A stretch of 34,208 nucleotides of DNA from Paenibacillus sp. MSJ-34 (GTDB taxonomy: Bacteria > Bacillota > Bacilli > Paenibacillales > Paenibacillaceae), in the NCBI RefSeq assembly GCF_018918005.1, contig NZ_JAHLPR010000058.1, forward strand, positions 1-34,208, given 5' to 3'. Below are positions 1 through 7,916 of the stretch, in pieces. A program made the translations under genes and the position numbers. Position 1 is the first letter of the stretch. Every line of letters starts with the position of its first letter. The notes under the pieces are model-generated. The model did not search any database. It was not told the origin of the DNA and worked only from the letters and a program-made list of their open reading frames with translations.

Positions 1-117
1 TCATTCAGGGAGAATTATCATAATTCCCCCTCTCGTATATCCGGATGCGGTCAGATTAACCGTCAATAGCAGGATAACTTACACCATCAATCTCCGGACA
101 TTATGCGTTAGCAATAA
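1..117 (-). mobile_element. Possible end of an insertion sequence (IS21-like?) abutting merR
   Basis: Read on the minus strand, the MerR reading frame stops making sense at about position 118. The sequence then begins with TGTTATTGC and runs through short GTCCGG, TAAGTTATCC and TGACCGC segments to a ribosome-site-like GAGAGGGGG followed by an ATG. IS21-family elements begin with TG and carry repeated short motifs just inside the end, so this could be such an end, with the transposase gene lying off the window. No transposase coding sequence is visible here and no target duplication can be checked. The interrupted MerR gene is the main support. Confidence 0.3.
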
Positions 118-380
118 CAGTTAAGCATCATCATTTTACGCTCAGCAATCGTGTTATCACCTTCTTTAAACAAATATACATATTTCTGAATTTGTGCAAT
201 GGGCATACCCGTTGCTCGAAGTGCAGTAATAAAATGAACCCATTCCAAATCTTCTTGATCATATAGACGTTTTCCATTTTCATCACGCTTTACAAAAGGA
301 AGCAAACCTTCACTTTCATAGTATCGAAGTGTGGAAGCCGCTATTCCTGTCATCTCAGTGACTTCTTTTATACTTATCAT
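108..380 (-). pseudogene. MerR-family transcriptional regulator, C-terminally truncated
   Basis: The 90-residue product starts with a typical MerR winged-helix domain: MISIKEVTEMTG, then STLRYYESEGLLPF (helix-turn-helix and wing), then the second helix-turn-helix motif around residues 36-70. Family members usually run to about 120-140 residues, with a long C-terminal coiled coil for dimerisation and effector sensing. Here the frame ends after ERKMMMLN with four foreign residues and a stop, so most of the dimerisation helix is missing. The ATG at 378-380 has a good AAGGAG site at about 394-402. The DNA-binding part is intact, but without the coiled coil the protein is probably not a normal dimer. 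The truncation coincides with a possible mobile-element end. The ligand class (AdhR/BltR-type stress sensing) cannot be told from what is left. Confidence 0.75.
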
Positions 381-404
381 GTTTATTAACCTCTCTCCTT
401 TTTG

Positions 405-420
405 TTAAAGTATACTTTAA
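405..420. promoter_or_regulatory. Perfect 16-bp palindrome, probable MerR autoregulatory operator
   Basis: TTAAAGTATACTTTAA is perfectly palindromic and lies about 25 bp upstream of the merR start codon. The same TTAAAG-4 bp-CTTTAA pattern recurs at 513-528 inside a second promoter, which points to a shared binding protein. The adjacent MerR protein is the natural candidate (inference). Confidence 0.6.
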
Positions 421-507
421 TAGTGTTCAAAACAACACAGCGATGATGATAGCAGCGATGCATCAAATCGTACTTAATTATACATGATTTATCGAGGAAA
501 AATACCC

Positions 508-538
508 TTGACTTAAAGTTTGCTTTAACAGTTATGCT
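508..538 (+). promoter_or_regulatory. MerR-type promoter with 19-bp spacer
   Basis: The -35 element TTGACT (508-513) and -10 element TATGCT (533-538) are separated by 19 bp. That over-long spacer is the hallmark of promoters activated by MerR-family proteins through DNA twisting. A copy of the TTAAAG-4-CTTTAA dyad (513-528) sits inside the spacer, exactly where MerR dimers bind. The promoter points toward the hydrolase gene that starts at 666, leaving a leader of about 120 nt with no recognisable gene. Confidence 0.7.
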
Positions 539-665
539 GTTAATGCAATCAAATTCGAAGAGGTTATGCCGAAAGATTCTGTAAGCGGGGAACGTTATTA
601 ATAAAGTAACATTCATAAGAAGCGACTGCCACTTATTGAGTGGTTTGGAGAAAGGAGGGAGACGA

Positions 666-1397
666 GTGGAATTGTCCTTGGCCATTCGCAGTAACGATGT
701 CCGATTGGCGGCATCGCTGCATTATCCTGTACATAACATCGTTGCCGAGAAACCGCATTGCAGATGGCCGCTTATCGTGATCTGTCAAGGATTGGCCTCC
801 AACCGTATCGGCGTAGACCGGCTATTCGTTGAAGCGGCGGACTTTTGGGGAGAAAACGGATATTTAACGCTCACATTCGACTTTGCAGGCTGCGGGGAAA
901 GTACCGGTGAATACGGGGCGGGCGGTCTGGAGGACATGGTGGCGCAAACACGGCATGTCCTTGACTATGCGTGGCAATTGGAAAGCGTTGATCCGAGTCG
1001 TATCATTCTACTCGGCCATGGTTTGGGTGGAACTACGGCTGCATTAACAGCCGCATTCGATAAACGTATCAAATCACTTGTTCTCTGGGCTGCCATAGCC
1101 GAACCGTTGGGAGATACCGCAGGCGTCATACCTCCTCTTCGACACGCCGGCCGCTTCGCAGGCGATGTTTTACTCTTACATGGCATGGATGATATCGTCG
1201 TCCCGGTTAATCAATGCTCGTTATTCCAGGTATGTTACTGGAACAGATCCGATGGAAAGTGCGATAAAATAATCCTGCCGAAAGCAGATCATACTTTTTC
1301 CAACAGCGGGCATCGACGCCGGTTATACAACGAAACTGTTCATTGGCTGAACAACCTTGAAAAACAAAAAAAAGATCGAGAAGCTTGGACTTATTAA
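666..1397 (+). CDS. Alpha/beta-hydrolase-fold protein with degenerate nucleophile
   Basis: The 243-residue product resembles the dienelactone hydrolase/acyl-ester hydrolase group. An oxyanion-hole strand (IVICQGLASNR) is followed by the FDFAGCGES turn. The nucleophile elbow reads LGHGLGG instead of the usual GHSLGG. The acid loop (HGMDDIVVPV) and a late histidine (KADHTFS) are also present. The catalytic serine position (residue 119, codon 1020-1022) is therefore glycine, while the Asp and His are kept, so ordinary serine-esterase activity is doubtful. The GTG at 666 is chosen as start because AGGAGG lies at 653-658 with 7-nt spacing; an upstream in-frame TTG at 636 lies before the ribosome site. 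The gene sits downstream of a MerR-type promoter and ends before a strong terminator. Confidence 0.8.
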   Translation: MELSLAIRSNDVRLAASLHYPVHNIVAEKPHCRWPLIVICQGLASNRIGVDRLFVEAADFWGENGYLTLTFDFAGCGESTGEYGAGGLEDMVAQTRHVLDYAWQLESVDPSRIILLGHGLGGTTAALTAAFDKRIKSLVLWAAIAEPLGDTAGVIPPLRHAGRFAGDVLLLHGMDDIVVPVNQCSLFQVCYWNRSDGKCDKIILPKADHTFSNSGHRRRLYNETVHWLNNLEKQKKDREAWTY

Positions 1398-1427
1398 AGC
1401 GAAATTTTGGATTAAAAACTCTAATAT

Positions 1428-1482
1428 AAAAACAGAGTCATGCTTGAACAGGAGAATTAAGTTCAAGCATGCCTCTGTTTTT
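1428..1482 (+). terminator. Rho-independent terminator after the hydrolase gene
   Basis: A long inverted repeat pairs AAACAGAG-CATGCTTGAAC with GTTCAAGCATG-CTCTGTTT around a 10-12 nt loop and ends in a T run. It lies about 30 bp after the hydrolase stop. An A run on the left arm means it could also work in the other direction. Confidence 0.85.
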
Positions 1483-1548
1483 ATTCAACTAATGTCTATG
1501 GTGCAAGGTCTTTTTCCTTCCGCCTTTCTTCAGATTTTCTTGAGAAAT

Positions 1549-1583
1549 ATCATACGAAGTTCTTCATAATTTTTCGGTATGAT
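1549..1583. promoter_or_regulatory. Short inverted repeat upstream of the methyltransferase
   Basis: ATCATAC (1549-1555) and GTATGAT (1577-1583) form an inverted repeat in the region where the promoter of the next gene should lie. A TTGAGA at about 1540-1545 could be a -35 element, but no convincing -10 fits. It may be an operator or a leader hairpin. Confidence 0.3.
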
Positions 1584-1624
1584 TCAGACAATGAAGAAAA
1601 TAAAGGAAGCGGGAGGAGAACCAT

Positions 1625-2200
1625 TTGCCTACGAATGAATATGCACTGTTTTTACATCGATTTATTCAAAATCCAAAACAAGTCGGAAGTGTTGTACCCA
1701 GTTCGCGATTTCTTGCGGGTACAATGGTTCGATCTGTGCCATGGAATGAAGTAACCGCAATCGCCGAACTCGGTTCCGGCACAGGCGCTATCACACGTTT
1801 TATCGCACCGCAAGTAACCGGATCTGCGAAAGCGTTATTGTTTGAAATGGACGACATGATGAAAAATGATTTGCAAACAACCTACCCAACCTTCACATGT
1901 CACTCAAACGCTTGCCATTTAACGAAAATAATGAAGCAGCAAGGCATCAGTCAGTTGGACTGCATTATGAGCGGGTTGCCTTTTTTCAATTTTAAGAGCG
2001 CTCTGCGAGAAACGTTACTCAATGAAATTTCAGAAGCATTAAAACCGGGAGGATATTTTATCGCCTTTCAATACTCCCTCCAGATGAAAAAACATTTGTC
2101 CGAGAAGTTCGTTATAGAAAAGATCGATTTCGTGCCTTTTAATTTTCCCCCGGCATTTGTTTACACATGTCGCAAAAGGGAGTTACCAAACCGCTATTGA
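1625..2200 (+). CDS. Class I SAM-dependent methyltransferase, PmtA-like (phospholipid N-methyltransferase/rRNA-methylase type)
   Basis: The 191-residue product carries the features of small PmtA-like methyltransferases. The N-terminal helix contains FLHRFIQNPKQVGSVVPSS, a stretch characteristic of this group. SAM motif I reads AELGSGTGAIT (about residues 47-57), followed by an acidic strand end (FEMDD) and the motif IV region DCIMSGLPFFNF. The late strand motif LKPGGYFIAFQYS is also present. Homologues methylate phosphatidylethanolamine or similar substrates; the actual substrate here is unknown. The start is TTG at 1625 because GGGAGGAG lies 7-8 nt upstream and no ATG fits. The last 18 bp overlap the convergent gamma-glutamyltransferase gene, so the final residues are read from its antisense strand and may be a secondary extension. 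Confidence 0.8.
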   Translation: MPTNEYALFLHRFIQNPKQVGSVVPSSRFLAGTMVRSVPWNEVTAIAELGSGTGAITRFIAPQVTGSAKALLFEMDDMMKNDLQTTYPTFTCHSNACHLTKIMKQQGISQLDCIMSGLPFFNFKSALRETLLNEISEALKPGGYFIAFQYSLQMKKHLSEKFVIEKIDFVPFNFPPAFVYTCRKRELPNRY

Positions 2201-3790
2201 ACCGTCGGTACGAGGCTCTGTCGCTCCAACCATAACTCCGTTCGGCTGACGCAATATGATTTGCCCTTTGCCAAAAATCCGGCGGTCGGCCGTCCATTCG
2301 ATATCGTGGCCCTTTCTCGATAGCGCCATCGCGATATGGTCGGGGAAAGACGGCTCGACGCATACCGTCTTCCCCCCTTTCCAATGCCATCTGGGCGCAT
2401 CCAGCGCTGCCTGAGGATTCAAACCGCAATCGATCATGTTCGTAAGCACCTGAATATGACCCTGTGGCTGCATGTACCCACCCATAACGCCAAAGCTTCC
2501 GACGGGCTCTCCGTTCTGCGTCAAGAACCCTGGAATGATCGTGTGATAGGATCGTTTGCCAGGAGCCAAGGCATTGTCGCTCAGCGGATCGAAGGAAAAG
2601 TTTGCGCCGCGATTTTGCAGGCTTATCCCCGTTCCCGGTACCACAATTCCGGAGCCGAATCCGTTTGCATTGCTTTGAATAAAGGAAACCATATTTCCCT
2701 CGCCGTCCGCTGCCGCGAGATATACCGTGCCGCTTTGTGACAGATCGCCGGGTTCCGGCTTCATCGCGCGCTGACCGATCAACTTCCTGCGCTCCGCAGC
2801 GTACCGTTCATCCAGCAACTGTTCTATACGAACTCTCATATGCCGCGGATCGGCAATATAATGTCGACCATCTGCAAAAGCCAGCTTTAGCGCCTCTATC
2901 TGCATATGGTAGGTTTCGGCATCCTCTCGCCCATCTACATCCATATCCTTCAGCATGTTCAGCGCTATTAACGCGACAAGCCCCTGTCCGTTCGGCGGAA
3001 TTTCCCATACCTGAAAACCTTTATACGAGATGCCGATCGGCTCCACCCATTCGGCGCTATAGTCGGCGAAATCCTCCGGAGCGAAATACCCGCCCGTCCG
3101 CTGCGAAAATGCTACGATTTCCTCCATTAATTCACCTTGATAAAAAGCTTTCCCGTTCGTTTCGGCAATGGCCGCCAGCGATCGGGCATGATCCGGAGAA
3201 GACCAGACTTCCCCGATCTCGGGCACTCTGCCGTCTATGGTGAATGTCTCAAACCAGGGCTCAAACGCCTTTCCTCTTAGAGTATCGCGAAATACATCCG
3301 TTTTGAGCTTCCACCGGGTCCACAGATCAGGCTGGATCGGGAATCCTCGTTCCGCTATCTCGATAGCCGGCTGCAATAAGGATCGGAAGGGAAGCCGGCC
3401 GAACCGTTCGGACAGAATAGACCATCCCGCCGGAACTCCCGGAACCGTCACAGACGGCCAGCCCGTCTCCGGTATATGATCATAACCTTGCCGCTTTAAC
3501 CGATCGATGGATAAGGCCTGCGGAGCCGGCCCGCTGGCATTCAAACCGTGCAATTTCCCCTCCGTCCACAACAACGCGAAGCAATCGCCGCCGATGCCGT
3601 TGGATGTGGGTTCCACCACGGTCAAACAGGCGGCGGCTGCGATGGCAGCGTCGATCGCATTGCCCCCCTGCTTGAGCATATCGAGTCCTGCTTGCGCAGC
3701 GAGCGGCTGCGATGCGGCGACCATCCCCTTCGAAGCATAGACCGCATGCCTTTTCGACGGATACGGGTAATATAACGCATCATACCGCAA
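2183..3790 (-). CDS. ggt: Gamma-glutamyltransferase family protein, cytoplasmic (YwrD-like)
   Basis: The 535-residue product is an N-terminal-nucleophile hydrolase of the gamma-glutamyltranspeptidase family. These enzymes self-cleave before a threonine and transfer or hydrolyse gamma-glutamyl groups of glutathione-like peptides. Visible motifs: GGNAIDAAIAAAACLTVVEPTSNGIGGD near the N-terminus, the processing site SGT (Thr355) in SQSGTVYLAAAD, the downstream NMVSFIQSN, and the glycine-rich GSFGVMGGYMQPQGH. There is no signal peptide, unlike secreted Ggt/CapD. In size and motif this matches the B. subtilis YwrD type, whose role is unsettled. The start is TTG at 3788-3790, with GAGAGGGG just upstream. 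It lies 66 bp after the sugar permease gene on the same strand with no visible terminator, so read-through is possible. Confidence 0.9.
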   Translation of the reverse strand: MRYDALYYPYPSKRHAVYASKGMVAASQPLAAQAGLDMLKQGGNAIDAAIAAAACLTVVEPTSNGIGGDCFALLWTEGKLHGLNASGPAPQALSIDRLKRQGYDHIPETGWPSVTVPGVPAGWSILSERFGRLPFRSLLQPAIEIAERGFPIQPDLWTRWKLKTDVFRDTLRGKAFEPWFETFTIDGRVPEIGEVWSSPDHARSLAAIAETNGKAFYQGELMEEIVAFSQRTGGYFAPEDFADYSAEWVEPIGISYKGFQVWEIPPNGQGLVALIALNMLKDMDVDGREDAETYHMQIEALKLAFADGRHYIADPRHMRVRIEQLLDERYAAERRKLIGQRAMKPEPGDLSQSGTVYLAAADGEGNMVSFIQSNANGFGSGIVVPGTGISLQNRGANFSFDPLSDNALAPGKRSYHTIIPGFLTQNGEPVGSFGVMGGYMQPQGHIQVLTNMIDCGLNPQAALDAPRWHWKGGKTVCVEPSFPDHIAMALSRKGHDIEWTADRRIFGKGQIILRQPNGVMVGATEPRTDGSIAVW

Positions 3791-3856
3791 TTGAATAACC
3801 CCTCTCTATTCTCGGGATTTCGCCGCGAAGGTTCATCCCTTCGTACCGCAAAGCAA

Positions 3857-4699
3857 TTATCCTTTTAATCCGCTAGTACTAATTCCCTCTACGATATATT
3901 TTTGAAAGAAAAAGAACACCAGCATGACAGGAATCAGACTGACTACCATCATGGCAAACATGGCGCCCCAGTTCGAAACCGCTTCCGGGTCGGCAAACAT
4001 CTTCAGGGCGAGCGATACCGTATATTTCGACGGACTGCTCAAATAGATCAACGGCCCCATGAAGTCATCCCATCTCCAATAAAAAGAAAAAATCGCCGAG
4101 GTCATCATTGCCGGCATCACAAGCGGAATAATGATCCGGTAGAACACCATAAACCTGTTGCAGCCATCAATCGTCGCCGCTTCATCCAATTCATACGGTA
4201 TCGTTCTTATAAATTGCATAATAAGAAATATGAAAAAGGGTGTGCCGAAAAAAGTGGGAAAGATCAAAGGCCAGTACGTATTGATCCAACCAAACCAGTT
4301 GAACATAATATATTGCGGCACCATGGTGATCTCGCCCGGCAGCATCAACGTCAACAGCATACAAATAAACCAGAGCTTCTTGCCTCTGAATCGCACCCTA
4401 GCAAATCCATAAGCGACAATCGTCGATGAGATCACGCTTCCTACGGTAGCCAATATGACGACAAACAGCGTATTTCTATAGAATGTCGTGAACGTTACGC
4501 CGCCGAAACCTTTCCAGCCAATCGCATAATTCTCAAAATGCCATCCTTGAGGAATTAAAGAATTAGCCTGGACAAACACCTGGGAGCTTTCCTTCAACGA
4601 ACTGGATATAAGCCAAACGATCGGATACAGCATCACAATGGTCAAGACAACTGCGATGACATGTCTAGCTGAGACCGATAACCGATGCACATTCTTCAT
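3857..4699 (-). CDS. Carbohydrate ABC transporter permease, MalG/UgpE type
   Basis: The 280-residue integral membrane subunit has about six hydrophobic segments. It has the permease EAA loop (DEAATIDGCNRFMVFYRIIIPLVMPA), which contacts the ATPase subunit, and the ending YIVEGISTSGLKG typical of the MalG/UgpE branch. The start is placed at the ATG of MKNVHR: GGGAGG lies 10 nt upstream, inside the last codons of the preceding permease gene, and this ATG is 7 bp after that gene's stop. A longer in-frame ATG at 4723 has no ribosome site. It pairs with the next permease and the lipoprotein to import an oligosaccharide. No ATPase gene is present here, so a shared MsmX-like ATPase encoded elsewhere probably energises it (inference). 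Confidence 0.93.
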   Translation of the reverse strand: MKNVHRLSVSARHVIAVVLTIVMLYPIVWLISSSLKESSQVFVQANSLIPQGWHFENYAIGWKGFGGVTFTTFYRNTLFVVILATVGSVISSTIVAYGFARVRFRGKKLWFICMLLTLMLPGEITMVPQYIMFNWFGWINTYWPLIFPTFFGTPFFIFLIMQFIRTIPYELDEAATIDGCNRFMVFYRIIIPLVMPAMMTSAIFSFYWRWDDFMGPLIYLSSPSKYTVSLALKMFADPEAVSNWGAMFAMMVVSLIPVMLVFFFFQKYIVEGISTSGLKG

Positions 4700-4706
4700 C
4701 CGGATA

Positions 4707-5591
4707 CTACCTCCCATCCTCATAATGCACCCAATAACGGGAACTTGTGAACACTAGCGCTGTCAATACCGCAACAATGAACAATAAAAGCCATGCCATC
4801 GCAGAGGCATACCCCATGTCGAAAAAGACGAATCCCCTTCGAAATAAATACAATACATATAGAAGCGTACTATTCAACGGTCCGCCATTCGTGATGATAA
4901 AACTGGGAGTAAAGGTCATGAAGCCGCCGATCGTTTGCATCACAAGGTTAAAGAGGATCACCGGCGACAAGAGCGGCAGGGTGATCTTGACAAATCGCCG
5001 CCAAGCCCCCGCTCCATCCACATTGGCCGCTTCATAATACGACATCGGTATATTTTTCAGTCCGGCCAGAAAAATCAACATCGCTGATCCAAATTGCCAC
5101 CCTACTAGCAGTACAATCGTCCAGATCGCCGTTTTCGGATTGCCAAGCCACGCAACCGCGGGGATATTCATACTCTCCAATATCGCGTTCATAGCTCCGC
5201 GACTGCCAAATAGTTGCTTCCACATCACCGCTACAGCTACACTGCCGCCGACAATCGAAGGAAGATACAGCATCGTACGATAAAATCCGGAGAAACGGAT
5301 AATCTTGCTCAGTAGTATCGCAATCGCTAATGACACGATCAGTTTGAACGGTACAGAGGTTACAACAAAAATCAAGGTTACTTTCAACGAATGCCAAAAT
5401 AACTCATCCTGAAAAAACATCCGCTTGTAATTTTCTATTCCATTCCAACGAGCTTCGCCAATCAGATCATACTCCGTGAACGATAGATAGAAAGACATGA
5501 GCACCGGAAAAATCGTAAACAAAAAGAAACCAATTAAAAAGGGAGATATGAACGAATATCCCGCCATGTTTTGATAGCGTTTATGCTTCAT
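4707..5591 (-). CDS. Carbohydrate ABC transporter permease, MalF/UgpA type
   Basis: The 294-residue inner-membrane subunit starts with an arginine/lysine-rich tail and a first helix (FISPFLIGFFLFTIFPVLMSFYLS). The EAA loop reads YYEAANVDGAGAWRRFVKITLPLLSPVI. The TNGGPLNSTLLYVLYLFRRGF segment is characteristic of MalF/UgpA-type sugar permeases. GGAGGAAGCGTAG precedes the ATG at 5589-5591. It is separated from the binding-protein gene by about 70 bp containing a stem-loop, and leads without a gap into the second permease gene. Substrate cannot be read from the permeases; the gene neighbours suggest an amino-sugar-containing or uronic-acid-containing glycoside. Confidence 0.93.
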   Translation of the reverse strand: MKHKRYQNMAGYSFISPFLIGFFLFTIFPVLMSFYLSFTEYDLIGEARWNGIENYKRMFFQDELFWHSLKVTLIFVVTSVPFKLIVSLAIAILLSKIIRFSGFYRTMLYLPSIVGGSVAVAVMWKQLFGSRGAMNAILESMNIPAVAWLGNPKTAIWTIVLLVGWQFGSAMLIFLAGLKNIPMSYYEAANVDGAGAWRRFVKITLPLLSPVILFNLVMQTIGGFMTFTPSFIITNGGPLNSTLLYVLYLFRRGFVFFDMGYASAMAWLLLFIVAVLTALVFTSSRYWVHYEDGR

Positions 5592-5613
5592 CTACGCTTC
5601 CTCCAATTTCCAT

Positions 5614-5653
5614 GATCCCGCAGCGCGCTTTTTTTGCTGCGCACTGCAGGATC
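5614..5653 (-). terminator. Intercistronic stem-loop between binding protein and permease genes
   Basis: GATCCTGCAGTGCGC and GCGCGCTGCGGGATC form a long, nearly perfect stem. On the minus-strand transcript the T run lies in the + strand loop and does not follow the stem, so full termination is unlikely. Such hairpins between a solute-binding-protein gene and its permease genes commonly protect the upstream message and keep the binding protein in excess. Confidence 0.6.
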
Positions 5654-5660
5654 AAGACGT

Positions 5661-6977
5661 TTACTGGCTGAGCAAATTTTCGGATCTTGTTCTGAATTCC
5701 TTGGCCGCTTCTTCAGGGGTAATCAACCCAAAGAGCACCTTTTCTTCAATTTCCGTGTAAATGCTGACATTTTCCTGGAAGGTAAGAGGCAAGTTGAAAT
5801 TCTTCGGGCTGCTATGAGACGATAACAGCTCGATATAATCGAAGGATAACAGGACGGAAGGATCGACTTTGTCACGGATTCCTTCGCGCACCGTTGCGTT
5901 AATCGGCACCCCGCGTCCCGCTGCCAGAATCGTGTTGGCCTCTACGCTGTTATTGAAGAAGTTAATAAACTTGGCCGCTTCTTCCTTATTTTTGGATGAA
6001 TTGGGGATCGACCAGTACTGGGATTCCTTCAAGTACATGCCTTTGTCTTCGCCCGGCCCCGGCATCGCCGCCATCAGAATCGGTCTTTGCGCCGAATCGT
6101 TCAAATCGCTGATCGTGTTGGACCATGCTCCGACCATCATACCGGCCATACCGTGTACCAACATCGAATTGTTCGTCATATTGTATTCCAAATTCACATC
6201 CGGCGGCGGTATAATCCCTTCCTTCACCATGCTATGCAACATTTGAAAGTAATCGATCAGAATTTGGTCATCATCAAATCCAAGCCCATTGCGCTGCTCG
6301 TTGAACCATTGGTATCCGCGTTGGCGCACATAATAATCAAACAGATCGCGATTGGTCGCTAATGTAAAACCGTATTCCACGAGTCCTTGTTTCTTTAACT
6401 CGCGAGCGGCTCCTATATAGTCGTCCCATGTCCAGCCGAGTTCCGGTTGATTCAGATTGGCCTTCTCAAACAGCTTCTGATCGTAAAAAACGGCGAGCGC
6501 ATTTTGCCCTACCGAGATACCTGCCAATTGACCGAAAAATGTGCCGTTGGACGTAACGACCGGATTCACATCGGACATATCAATCAGTCCGCTTTCCACA
6601 AACTCGGTCAAATCATGCAGCAATCCTCTTTCTGCATACTCGGAGAGGAAACTGCCCATATTGACCACATCAGGCATGTTGCCTCCGGCAGCCTGAGTGC
6701 TCAGTCGATCTACGTACGCATTGAAATCCGCAAACTCCATCTCGATCTTAATGCCGGGATTCTGCTCCTCATACAGCTTCACCACCTGTTGAGTTGTATC
6801 ATGCAAATATTGGCTCCCCCACCACGCTACCCGCAGCGTCGTTTTTCCCTCCTGATTTTTACCTCCCTGTTTCCCATTGGCCGGAGCCTCGCCTTGCTCA
6901 TTGCCGCCGCATGCAGCAAGCGACAAGGACAACATCACCACAATACTTAGTAGTGCAATCCATTTCCCTCTTTTCAT
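5661..6977 (-). CDS. Extracellular solute-binding lipoprotein of a carbohydrate ABC transporter (family 1)
   Basis: The 438-residue product has a lipoprotein signal: a charged MKRGK start, a hydrophobic stretch, then the lipobox LAAC with Cys about residue 22. A flexible Gly/Asn/Gln/Lys linker follows. The mature part shows the family-1 pattern: LRVAWWGSQYLHD, NPGIKIEMEF near the first lobe, and GIPVNAT-like (GVPINATVREG) near the C-terminus. It would sit on the outer face of the membrane and deliver sugar to the two permeases. The ATG at 6975-6977 is chosen because GGGGAGG lies 9 nt upstream; an apparent earlier start is a TTG inside that ribosome site. A cre-like site lies about 37 bp upstream of the start codon. 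Confidence 0.93.
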   Translation of the reverse strand: MKRGKWIALLSIVVMLSLSLAACGGNEQGEAPANGKQGGKNQEGKTTLRVAWWGSQYLHDTTQQVVKLYEEQNPGIKIEMEFADFNAYVDRLSTQAAGGNMPDVVNMGSFLSEYAERGLLHDLTEFVESGLIDMSDVNPVVTSNGTFFGQLAGISVGQNALAVFYDQKLFEKANLNQPELGWTWDDYIGAARELKKQGLVEYGFTLATNRDLFDYYVRQRGYQWFNEQRNGLGFDDDQILIDYFQMLHSMVKEGIIPPPDVNLEYNMTNNSMLVHGMAGMMVGAWSNTISDLNDSAQRPILMAAMPGPGEDKGMYLKESQYWSIPNSSKNKEEAAKFINFFNNSVEANTILAAGRGVPINATVREGIRDKVDPSVLLSFDYIELLSSHSSPKNFNLPLTFQENVSIYTEIEEKVLFGLITPEEAAKEFRTRSENLLSQ

Positions 6978-7013
6978 GCTCGTGAACCTCCCCAATTATT
7001 AATGAACAGCATA

Positions 7014-7027
7014 TAAAAGCGCTTTCA
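7014..7027 (-). promoter_or_regulatory. cre-like site (CcpA catabolite repression)
   Basis: On the minus strand the sequence TGAAAGCGCTTTTA matches the CcpA operator form TGAAAGCGCTTTCA at 13 of 14 positions. It lies between nagB and the binding-protein gene, about 37 bp upstream of the latter's start. This position fits a roadblock or an internal-promoter repressor site. Binding by CcpA is inferred from the match and the sugar-uptake context. Confidence 0.55.
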
Positions 7028-7120
7028 AATCATCTTCTTAATAACCGCCGCCCACAGGAAACGGGTTCTCACAGTGGAGCAGCGGCTCTCTATACCCCGC
7101 ACGTTCCTTGCATACCGTGC

Positions 7121-7879
7121 CTATTCACCTCTTGCGTATTTCCTGCATACGGATAGTGGCCCGCCGGCTGCTTCCTCATCCATAAACACAGTCACGAACG
7201 GATGAAGTTGCAGAACCGATGCCGGTACATTCGGGGTAACCGCCCCGAACAAGGACCGCTCTGCGATCTTCGCTTTATGCTTTCCTTTCACCACAAGCAT
7301 AATGCGCTTGGCCATCATAATATTGCGAATCCCCATCGTAATCCCTTGACGAGCCACTTGATCGATGGAACCGAATAACTCCGCTTTGGCCTTAACCGTC
7401 GTGTCGGCAAGATCGGCGACTCTCATCGTAGTTTCGAAGGCCGTACCCGGTTCATTGAAAGCGATATGTCCGTTTTCTCCTACGCTGAGAATCTGAAGAT
7501 CGATCCCGCCGCGCGCAGCGATCGAATCTTCGTAATATTTGCACTCTTGCTCCAAGGATCGGGCTGCACCATTGGGCACGAATATATTCTCATCAAGAAT
7601 GTTCAGCCATTGCAACAAGCTTTGCTGAATTCGCGCCCGACAACTGATCGGATCCGTTGGCGCGAGCCCCACATATTCATCCAGATTAAACGTCGTGACG
7701 CGACTATAATCCAAGTCGAGGTGTTGACGCAGCTCCACCATCCTGCGGTATAGACCTTCAGTCGTATTTCCAGTTGCGAGACCTAACACGCTATCCGGTT
7801 TTTGTACAACCTGTCGGCTGACGACAACGGCAGCCGACCGATCCACCTCATCCTCATTTTTCTTTATATATAGATCCAA
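7121..7879 (-). CDS. nagB: Glucosamine-6-phosphate deaminase (NagB family)
   Basis: NagB converts glucosamine-6-phosphate to fructose-6-phosphate plus ammonia. The 252-residue product has the family motifs in order: LGLATGNTTEGLY (phosphate loop, residues 32-44), TFNLDEYVGL (catalytic Asp67/Glu68), and GENGHIAFNEPGT (His138 and Glu143 of the ring-opening machinery). It ends in the usual lid region. The 240-260 residue length matches single-domain Firmicute NagB. The start is a TTG at 7877-7879 preceded by GGTGGGA; no in-frame ATG is near. It lies 37 bp after the GH4 gene and before the binding-protein gene, in one run of co-directional genes. No nagA deacetylase is in the cluster, so the natural product entering here may be unacetylated glucosamine, or this paralogue may act on a related amino-sugar phosphate. 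Confidence 0.87.
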   Translation of the reverse strand: MDLYIKKNEDEVDRSAAVVVSRQVVQKPDSVLGLATGNTTEGLYRRMVELRQHLDLDYSRVTTFNLDEYVGLAPTDPISCRARIQQSLLQWLNILDENIFVPNGAARSLEQECKYYEDSIAARGGIDLQILSVGENGHIAFNEPGTAFETTMRVADLADTTVKAKAELFGSIDQVARQGITMGIRNIMMAKRIMLVVKGKHKAKIAERSLFGAVTPNVPASVLQLHPFVTVFMDEEAAGGPLSVCRKYARGE

Positions 7880-7916
7880 TATGATGATCCCACCATTTCC
7901 TATCTAAATTATGAAG

